Shown here in pieces: positions 56,036 through 64,000 of a DNA stretch of 64,000 bases. The stretch covers positions 16,797-80,796 of the forward strand of contig JAJAGP010003210.1 of the NCBI GenBank assembly GCA_025084515.1, given 5' to 3'. The notes beneath the pieces are model-generated. The model did no database searches and was not told the DNA's origin. It worked only from the letters and a program-made list of their open reading frames with translations. The translations under genes and the position numbers were made by a program. The stretch is from Ancistrus triradiatus. Taxonomy: Eukaryota > Chordata > Actinopteri > Siluriformes > Loricariidae. Position 1 is the first letter of the stretch, and each line of letters begins with the position of its first letter.

Positions 56036-56830
56036 AGGGTAACTTCTAAGCAACTGAAGGCCCTCTCTCACATTGGTTAATGTTCATGAGTCCACCATCA
56101 GAAGAAAACACTGAAAAACAATGGTGTGCATGGCAGGGCTGCAAGGAGGAAAGCCACTGCTCTCCAAAAAGAACATTGCTGCTCGTCTGCAGTTTGCTAA
56201 AGATCACGTGGGACGAGCCAGAAGGCTATTGGAAGAATGTTTTGTGGATGGATGAGACCCAAAATAGAACTTTTTGGTTTAAAAAGAAAAGCGTTATGTT
56301 TGGAGAAAAAGAAAAAACCCTGCATTCCAGCATAAGAACCTTATCCCATCTGTGAAACATGGGGTGGTGGTAGTATCATGGTTTGGGCCGGGTTTTTGCT
56401 GCATCTGGGCCAGAACGGCTTGCCATTCATTGATGGACAATGAATTCTGAATGATATCAGAGAATTATAAAGGCGAAAATGTCAGGGGTCATGCAGCAAG
56501 ACACCGACCATAAGCACACAAGCCGTTCTACCAAAGAATGGTTACAGAAGAATAAAGTTCATGTTTTGGAATGGCCAAGCCAAAGTCCTGACCTTAATCC
56601 AATGGAAATGTTGTGGAAGGACCTGAAGTGAGCAGCTAATGTGAGGAAACCCACCAACATCCCAGAGCTGAAAGCTGTTCTGTACGGAGGAATGGGCTAA
56701 AAATCCTCCCAAGCCGGTGTGCAGGAATGATCAACAGCTACAGGAAACGTTTAGCTGCAGTTATTGCTGCACAGGGGGGTCACACCAGATACTGACAGCA
56801 GAGGGTCACATACTTTTGCCACTCACTAAT
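56036..56830 (+). mobile_element. Tc1-like transposon, broken transposase
   Basis: Transposase sequence in shifting frames: KRTLLLVCSLLK near 56170, a WMDET-type block (GGATGGATGAGACC), GTGGTGGTAGTATCATGG, the ATGCAGCAAGACACCGACC box, CCTGACCTTAATCCAATGG, and an end GGGTCACATACTTTTGCC. Several frameshifts; both ends partial. Confidence 0.82.
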
Positions 56831-57310
56831 ATGTAATTTTGGGTCGTTTTCATTTCTTGTAATGCAGGACAATGTCACAATCCATCAAAAAAGTTGAATG
56901 TATTAAGTGTACTGGTGTGGATATTAAGTTCAGGAAAATGGACTAATGTTAAAATCCTTAAGCACCCATGGCGATAATGTATCTGGTTGATTTCTATTAA
57001 TTATGGCAGTAAGCTAAAGAAACAGAATCATATCTGTTAACAGAACCTTTGTGATTTGGCTTACAGACAACAGCCTTTCAGCGGTGCTTAGCTTAGATCT
57101 GCAAAAAACTAGCAAAGGGTTATTAGGATCGTATTAAGGTGAAGAAGATCTTTTATTTTTATTTTTTTCCAAAATTTTGCCTTATTTCATTGCAATTCCA
57201 AGGCAAAACAATGTACGGACAGTGCAGTAAAAATGTGAAAATCCTACAGAGTTATTTTAAATGCAGTGTGGACTACAGATAAATAAATAAAAGAATGCCA
57301 CTGTTGCTAT
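56831..57310. other. non-coding stretch
   Basis: No gene seen. Confidence 0.4.
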
Positions 57311-57600
57311 CACAATGGAAAGCCTGAACTCCTGAGTCATGTCGGACGTCATTAAGGACTGGCACCACACCATGCATTCACATAGATACTAAATACCGGT
57401 ATAAAGATGCTTTGACATTTCTCTTTCACCCTGTCAGATTTAATTGGTTCTATATTTAGTAAGAATTGAGCATAAGATCAGCAGGTTTGTAGGTCTGTCA
57501 AGAATTAAGCTACACACATTTTTTCAGCTGAGGTGTGACAGGTAAATGAAAGTGGAAGTATGCAGCATGTTTAGAGGAACTGGATCCCACTTGTTAGGCG
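57311..57600. repeat. segmental duplication, unit D2 (paralogue of 50620-50910)
   Basis: Collinear with unit D1 (for example CATGAGTCATGTCGG-type, ATTTAATTGGTTCTATATTT and CAGCATGTTTAGAGGAACTG). Confidence 0.85.
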
Positions 57601-57689
57601 GGACACCTTAGTCTCACACTGATCCAACCCACCCCCTATTGTTATACATCCCCCCATAGGTCAGGTAGGTTCAGCCCCATCTGTCCTCA

Positions 57690-57905
57690 ATAAGTCAAGT
57701 CAGATCTATTTATATAGCGCTTTTTACAATGGAGCATTGTCTCAAAGCAACTTTACAAGTTAAGATTATCTCCTAATAACTACGTCCAATCCCAAATTGA
57801 GCAAGCCTAGGGCGACAGTGGCAAGGAAAAACTCCATTAGTGTTATAGGAAGAAACCTTGGGAGGACCAAGACTCAAAAAGGGACCCAACCTCCTTGGGT
57901 TCCGT
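57690..57905. repeat. common teleost interspersed repeat
   Basis: Contains TATTTATATAGCGC, GAGCATTGTCTCAAAGC, GGCGACAGTGGCAAGG, AGGAAGAAACCTTGGGAGGA and GGGACCCAACCTCC, the phrases of a widespread fish repeat. A diverged relative is at 28285-28460. Confidence 0.7.
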
Positions 57906-58360
57906 AGATGATAAATCTAAGAGCGAATTTTCAAATAATTATCTTGTGGATAAAACATCTGATTACATTCTCATTTCTTATAAATGAAGCTGCTGAACCA
58001 GTAGTGGATAAGAGAATACAGAATGTACAGTAGGACTTTTATTATCACTCTATGTCCAAACTTGTAATAAAACATTCACTGTACATTATTTGTATATTTC
58101 ACACATGATCCAGTACGTTTGTGTAAACCTAAATTCCATAAAATAGATCATATTCAATTCATATAGTGTATATAATCTAAATAATGAACATTATAGAGTG
58201 TATCTATATATTGTGTGATTTGGGACACGTCCACAGTAGACTGATTAAGATGATTTTGATACTGGATGTGGCAGTACACTCAGTGAACGAGAACATAATC
58301 ATGTTTTAAGCAAGATGGAAAATTCCTGTGACTTTTTTCTTTAAGGTGTGGTCTAAATCT
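57906..58360. other. non-coding stretch
   Basis: Upstream flank of the last GIMAP gene; no gene seen. Confidence 0.4.
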
Positions 58361-58710
58361 GACGTGACTTTGACTTTATGTCACCGAGCACAATCAGAAC
58401 GAAAGTCACACGGCTACAGCTCATCCACTGGTCTCTCTCCTGCTGGGTAATGTGAGTATCTGAAAGAACACATTTTACAGACACTCAAATTAAAGTTAGA
58501 GCAAACTAGACACATGGTGAGGTACAGATATGCAGACATTTGCAAGACTGGAAGGTTCTGTATTATGTATTGTCTATTAGCATTTGTAGATGAATAACCA
58601 CCATAAGCTTAACATTATCATCTATATTTATGTCTGGTGGATTTGATTTATTTTTATTTTATAGTTTCACAGGACAGTCAGGGAGGGAACCGATCATCAG
58701 GTTAATCTAC
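58361..58710 (+). promoter_or_regulatory. candidate promoter and 5' UTR region of the last GIMAP gene
   Basis: Conserved with 54990-55090. It has possible donor-type ends at about 58446 (CTGCTGG|GTAATG) and 58700 (ATCATCAG|GTTAATC, after an acceptor TTTTATAG). The order fits two small non-coding exons before the start exon at 59039. Confidence 0.35.
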
Positions 58711-59038
58711 TGAGACTGAGGGGAATAAAAGCCCTTCAACACAGTGCTGAAAGGGTTCCTGCTTAACCCCTTGTCGGCCGGTTGGTATAACACTTCGAAA
58801 ACTGTTTTCTAAATATTTGTCTTTTTTCCACTTTTTAACTTCTGCTCAGTTTTACTTAAACATAATTCATGCTGGGTAAACCTTATTAATATTGTATTTA
58901 CTAAATATTTACCACAAAAAACAGATGATGCTGTTCTGATTTTAGAAATGTCATACCGACCATTTACTCAATCACACAGAATCAATCCAAGGATCTGACT
59001 GGTGTTGTGGACTGAAGATGTCATTACTAAATGTCAAA

Positions 59039-60003
59039 ATGGCGATTGATGAAGGCAGGAAAGAAGGTCAGTTTGGGAATGTTTTCATAAATATACTAGC
59101 TTTTTGTGTCACCTTGGTTTAAAGCCCAGCTGATACACACAGTAGACAACAAAGGATGGTTAGGATTTTTTTTATTTATTCACATGGTGCTCATATATCT
59201 TCCCTTTAACATATTAATGTGGTAAAACTGTTTATTCACTGAATAGCACAAAAGTGCTTCAGTGTTGTAACATTTTTTCTTTCTTTAAATCTGCAGATAA
59301 TGAAATAAGGATTCTCCTGCTGGGTAAAGCTGGATCTGGAAAAAGTGCAACAGGAAACACAATACTGGGTGAGAGAATGTTTCATGAAGAATGCTCCTTT
59401 GGTTCTGCTGAAGGAAATATCAGAGGCACCAAAAAGCTTAATGGACGCACAATAAGGGTGATCGACACTCCAGGAGTCTACAGTACAACACAGAATGAAG
59501 CCTCTGTTAGAAATGGCATTAAGAAAACCATGAGTTCTTATCCTGGTGTGCACATCATCCTTCTAGTCATCAGACTGGATACAAGACTCACAGAGGAGGA
59601 AATCAAAGCAGTGACGTTTATTCAGAAGAACTTTGGACAGCAGGCCAAAGCGTTCACCATTGTACTGTTTACTTATGGGGACGTGTTAGAAGGGAAATCC
59701 ATAGAGGAACATCTGAGGAGATACCAGAATGTGAAGACGATAGTGGAAGGTTGTAGCTCAGCGTGTCATGTGTTTGAGAACAAAAAGCACGAGCAGGGTC
59801 AAGTCAGAGAGCTTCTGGAAAAGATAGATCACCTGATGAAGAAGAATAAAAACAAAATGTACACCACGGACATGTTTGAAAAAGCTCAGAGTTCAATTAT
59901 GAGTGAGGCTGAAAATACAGCAGGTATCCCAGCAGTGCTAGCAGGTGTGATTGGTGGAGCTTTAGGTGGAATAGCCTTGGCAGCTCTCTTTCGAAAAACA
60001 TGA
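59039..60003 (+). CDS. GIMAP GTPase with hydrophobic C-terminal anchor
   Basis: Proposed exons are 59039-59066 (MAIDEGRKE, donor GAAG|GTCAGT, phase 1) and 59297-60003 (acceptor AAATCTGCAG), giving 244 residues. Motifs: P-loop GKAGSGKSATGN, DTPG, SYPGVHIILLVIRLDTRLTEEE, a G4-like FTYGD and a G5-like FENKK. The basic MKKNKNKMY segment is followed by a Gly/Ala-rich hydrophobic end (IPAVLAGVIGGALGGIALAA and LFRKT), a likely tail anchor. It is a close paralogue of 52147-52880, which lacks this first exon. This is the most complete and probably functional gene of the pair. The start exon is inferred from phase and ATG context; no transcript evidence is available here. Confidence 0.85.
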
Positions 60004-60830
60004 GAAATCAGAATACAGGCACAGATAAGTGCATACACAAACTTAGACCCTTAGCCAACTGATTGCAGTGACGGACTCATTTTTCACAGGTATAATACAT
60101 AATAGCTTTGAGGTTTTCATTTAGGGCTGGGCAGTATGGCCAAAAATTTGTATCATTTGTATCATTAATGATTCTACCAGTTTCACGACATATCACGGCA
60201 TTTTTGTTGTGGGAATAACAGGTTTACAATCCAGGCAACTGTGGGTTACGGGTCCTGCTCGAGGATCCAACAGTGACACTGTTTGGATTTGAACCGTGTA
60301 GCTTCTGGTTCACATTACAGGACCTTGACCATTAGGCCACCACAGCCCACATGTGTTTCATATACTCTTGAATGCTGCACAGTTCTTATGTAAGAATGTG
60401 TTTCAGTCCCTGTATTGCACACATTGTAACTGTGTAAAGCTCTGCTAATATAACTGAATAAAATAGAAGATATGAACTTGCAATATATAGTGTCTATGGT
60501 CTAACTATGAATGGCTCAGACACAGCAGTGCTGCTGGAGTTTTTAAACACTTTTTGTGTTAGTCATCCTCTAGTTCTTCATCAGAGCTCACATGCTGGTG
60601 GCTGGAAATTTTGGCTGGTGGACTATTTTCAGTCCAGCAGTGACACTGATGTGTTTATAATCTCCAGCAGCACCACTGTGTCGGCTACTGTGACTTTTTA
60701 GGTCTGACCACTTTTTTATCCTGCAACAGTGTGGCTTCTGGAATTAACACTACATGTTAGTGATGCCACTACCGATGCCTCCAACAACACATTTTTTCTT
60801 CCCTCGAGAAACTTTTTGAAATTTATGTTT
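60004..60830. other. non-coding 3' flank with repeats
   Basis: It contains the left end of a hAT-type element (TAGGGCTGGGCAGTATGG at about 60123), a reverse SINE at 60215-60350 and a hAT-like fragment at 60505-60715 (AGTTCTTCATCAGAGC, TCAGTCCAGCAGTGACACTG). No gene seen. Confidence 0.65.
60215..60350 (-). mobile_element. SINE copy (reverse), diverged, tail lost
   Basis: Minus strand: a GTGGTGGCCTAATGGTC-like head, a GGTTCAAATCC-like B-box remnant, and a body with TTGGATCCTCGAGCAGG. It fuses with a truncated hAT end. Confidence 0.7.
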
Positions 60831-61994
60831 ATGTTTATGTTTATGTACTGAACTACTCAGTTCAGATAAAAAAAAAATTTGAATGTAAGTGCCTATAACT
60901 AATTGTAATGTTCATGTAAAGCTGTATCTTTGTTTTCCTTCATTAAATATTTAGTCATTTTTTAATCAATTGCAAATTCAGTTTTGAAGTCTTGTATCAT
61001 ATAGTATTACTGAATTTAGCATAAACTCCTGTTTCCTGTTTTCCTTTAATGCTTCTCCTTAATAACCACCAGATAGCATAAGAGTATACAAATAAGTGTG
61101 TTTGTTTTTGCTCAGGACTGCTGTTGCATCTAATGGTGTGTACCTCATCAATGCAGTCATCCTTTGAGGCATTAAATGAGCTCACCTGAGCACCTGAGCC
61201 TCACTCTGGTTACACAGCACACCTTGGCTCCGCCCCTAAGTGTCCTGTAACACTGTAATTGTGGTGGATCCCATATTTTCATTTTCATTTTCACAGTGAT
61301 GTAGATTTGCTTTGTAATTCTGACCTGGATTCTCTCTCTCTGTAGGACGGTAGGTCTCTGCCTTAATCTGCTTAGTGTGTTTATTTAAGTGGTTTCTGTA
61401 TTGTATTGATTTTTCTGTATTTCTATCTGTGTTTTTCTTTTGAGTATCATGTGTGTGTGTAATTTCATGATACTGGTTTGGCATGTTGATGACAGAATTC
61501 CATTGTGTCTAACACAGTGACAGCAAACTTGACTCTTTTTGTTTGGACCAACATTGGTACAAAGTACAGCATTACAGTGATGTGACTGTAATGTAATGCA
61601 TCACAGTTAAATATGTTGTAATCACATTACAGTTACTAAATTATACCCAAAGTATATATGGGTATAATACCCAAAGTATAAAGCATCTCCTAAGCTGTTT
61701 TCTGCATAATTTCTGCAAGCGTTGCCACAGTCATGTGACTGAATGTGACAAGCTCAGCACAAACGCAGTTTGGCTACAATGGACAAGAGTGAATGTTTAA
61801 ACAAGTGGATACATTATCATTATTTCGAAGTTTTAAGCAAAGACAAAACATTACCCTGAAACTCAAGGCAAGGCAAATTTATTTATATCACACCTTTCAA
61901 ACACCACGGCCTACTACAGAAACTACAGAAAACAAACGAATTAAAAGAAAATACATGTATCAGAACAAGAGAATACATTTATCAGAAAAAATGT
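60831..61994. repeat. segmental duplication unit C (paralogue of 40200-42000)
   Basis: Collinear with 40200-40440 and then 40740-41800, without the SINE at 40482. It includes the GC-box-like GGCTCCGCCCCTAA at about 61223 and the conserved first exon with donor at 61350. Any gene it serves would lie beyond the window. Confidence 0.85.
61215..61349 (+). promoter_or_regulatory. candidate promoter and non-coding first exon (unit C)
   Basis: Same arrangement as 40860-40995: GC-box-like sequence, TTCACAGTGATGTAGATT... to GGACG, donor GTAGGTCTCTG. The next gene is not inside the window. Confidence 0.4.
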
Positions 61995-62440
61995 GTAATG
62001 CTAACACACACACAGCAAGAGTTTAACAGGAATGTCTCTGCCAGATTGCAACACTAACTTGGCTGCCCGGTTGCCAGATTTATCAGCAATCGAGCATTTA
62101 TGGGACCAGCTGGAACACCAGCTTCAGCACACTATGACAGTGCAGGATCTACAAACCCAGCAAATGTGTCATAGAGGCATGTCTAGCAGTCAACGATCTC
62201 TCACCAAGAGATACACTACCCAAGAGTAGCATCTGAGCGCCTTTATATAGGGTAGGGCTATAGGGGAAGCACTTTTACACCCTCTTGTGGTAAGAACCAG
62301 GCTCTGATCAGACCACACCTGTAATTATTTACATGTCTGCCCGAGACAGAACCGTATGCTAAATTTTGCAGCAATCCAGCATTTCTATCTGGGTGCCTTA
62401 TGTTATTGTCGATGAGTGTAACTGAATAATGTATTGAAAG
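61995..62440 (+). mobile_element. Tc1-like transposon 3' part (long-inverted-end family)
   Basis: Catalytic end remnants (AATGCTAACACACACACAGC for the DNA/Asp box, PDLSAIEHLWDQLEHQLQ) are followed by the long 3' inverted end (CAACGATCTCTCACCAAGAG to about 62340). Continues to about 62440 with sequence also present at 14900-15010. Confidence 0.8.
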
Positions 62441-64000
62441 TGAAAACCAAAAATGATTATTGGGTGACCACGACTTTTCCACATTAAATTTCCCAGCGCT
62501 CATAACTTCTGCCACGTCGCTCCCTATGTCAAACACTGTTGAGTTTCTCATCCAAGTGAAAAGTATTGTGTATACTTCAAATTGCTTGCCTGGGAAGAAT
62601 CATAAAACAGACAGTACCTGTATGTGTGTAACTCAATGGTATTGCCTCATTTTTAGTAAAACTAAATGCTTTGTAGCAAATCTCGGCCCCTTTGTAGTGG
62701 TGGGATGCGCATGCTCAGTAGCCAAAACAACCTTAAAAATCACATTTTTCTGTGTTATTTGAATCGAACAACTGAAGTACTTTGTATCATTTTGTCAGAT
62801 TATACCAGCGATTCTTAATAGCCATTTTAAACATTAATTTCTATTTCAGTTTCGGATATATAGGTCTCAAATTTATGTCAGCATCAGGTATGAATGTCCC
62901 GTTGTCTATTTTTGTCACAAAACTCACCTCTTGGCAAAAACAGACATAGGTGAGATAACGAGTTTAGACTGTAGTTGTGATCTTGGAGTAGCGTCCTGAG
63001 GTCAAGTACTTTTGGTATCGAGTGTCTCTGAATTTAACAGGCTGAATTTCCACCACACATGATATACTGTAGTGATGCAGCAGCTTTCTGATTGGTCGTC
63101 CTGGCCGCCTCTTCCCAAACTGTAGACTGGGTCATGTAACAACTCTCTAAACCTTGGGTGGGGATGTGTCATCCTAAACCCTAACCCATATCGTTTTCAT
63201 TCAAATATGAAATTTTAAATCTTCATTCAATACTTTATTCATGCATTATTATTCATTATTTCAGTTCTGTTACGGTTGCTGTTAGTTCTGCAGAAACAGA
63301 AGTGTGTCTTTCTTATTTATGGTCATGCTGTAGACTATGTGGGATTTATTGTGACTAAAGTTTATGTTACTGTTCCACATGTGTTTCATATACTGTATGA
63401 GAATGAACTTGAACACTGCACAGTACGTATTGTAAGAATAAGTATTGTTTCATCTGTTTTGTTGAAATAAAGAAGAAAATAGTTTAATTTCCAAAAACAA
63501 CACTTTATTTTGTCAATTATTTGTTATTCCGGTTAATAAAAGTGAAACTATGCAGCATGTTTACTATAACTGGTTTCAATTCCTGGAAGGGAAACACCTC
63601 AGTCACAATTGATTCACTCTCTTTTTGTTATTCTAAAACAGAAACCACGTTGAATCTCTTCCATGTCTCTGGGCCAGCCCTTATCACCCATCATTAAGAT
63701 TGAGCTTGCTAATAATCTTTGGCTGAAGGGAAGCAAGACTCCCTAGAAAAATGACAAAATTTTGCCAACAAAGTAAATGCTGTTTACCAAAGTGGAGGTT
63801 CTAATGGCATCAAAGCAGGAGAAGCAACTCCATATTACTGCTCAAGGGAATGAGAAGTTCCCTCCAGTCTGCATGTGAGTTGGAAGGCTCTGCTGGGACT
63901 CAAACCCAGTCCCCATGTTGGTAGGCTAGTCTATTAGACTGCTACACTCACCCAAACGCCTTGCGATAAAACCAAGGTAAATACAGGGGTGTCTGTTTTA
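62441..64000. other. non-coding; duplicated flank from 63010 on
   Basis: 63010-63965 is collinear with 53975-54770 (for example CTCTGAATTTAACAGG, GCAGCATGTTTACT) including the second SINE family at 63755-63965. No gene seen. The repeat pattern implies another GIMAP-type unit beyond the window. Confidence 0.65.

Overview
The window looks like nuclear DNA from a ray-finned (teleost) fish. Single-strand coding blocks are split into exons with GT/AG splice signals. Most of the rest is the repeat load typical of teleosts: Rex1-, L2- and RTE-type LINEs, several Tc1-like transposons, a tRNA-derived SINE, hAT-type miniature elements and LTR elements. I cannot assign a species.

The host genes are a tandem array of GIMAP/AIG1-type GTPases, all on the + strand. 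I count: a 5'-truncated copy joined to LINE sequence (1290-1868); a probable two-GTPase-domain gene (15867-19298) with an internally duplicated half exon (17505-17897); a tail-anchored copy (37804-39483); a copy nearly identical to the first domain of the two-domain gene (42231-44157); and two closely related tail-anchored copies (52147-52880 and 59039-60003). Two more loci keep only fragments (25278-26160 and 31725 to about 32650). In every case where I can place splice sites, a small ATG exon ends in phase 1 and the GTPase exon begins in phase 1. Several GTPase exons are 1-1 symmetric, so they can be added or skipped without changing frame.

The array grew by segmental duplication. About 7.0-9.7 kb matches 33.9-37.3 kb. 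The block 12.6-13.6 kb matches 40.4-41.9 kb and 61.1-62.0 kb. The block 15.6-17.0 kb matches 42.1-44.2 kb. The block 50.6-53.1 kb matches 57.3-60.1 kb, and 54.0-54.8 kb matches 63.0-64.0 kb. The paralogous blocks act as empty-site controls: they date and delimit an 847-bp solo LTR (7063-7909) and a 301-bp hAT-type element (17039-17339), and they show where gene parts were lost to transposons.

Region by region: 1-5760 has a LINE endonuclease fragment, the broken GIMAP and a decayed Rex1 LINE. 5760-15600 is non-coding duplicated flank loaded with LTR, LINE, Tc1 and SINE copies. 15.6-19.3 kb is the two-domain GIMAP gene. 19654-20731 is a compact non-autonomous LTR element. 20.7-33.8 kb is mostly non-coding, with a solo LTR, an L2 LINE, Tc1 pieces and two GIMAP fossils. 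33.9-44.2 kb is the second large duplication unit with two GIMAP genes. 44.4-49.8 kb holds a Tc1 copy split by a GC-rich insertion, then a full-length but broken RTE-type LINE. 50-64 kb holds the last two GIMAP genes and their duplicated flanks.

In known biology GIMAP proteins are nucleotide-dependent, oligomer-forming GTPases of lymphocytes that sit on intracellular membranes. The array mixes membrane-anchored members with soluble, coiled-coil-tailed ones, so hetero-oligomers are possible; that is inference. I see no rRNA, CRISPR or bacterial features, and no clearly new system. The main novelty is the modular exon design and the repeat-driven rebuilding of the genes.
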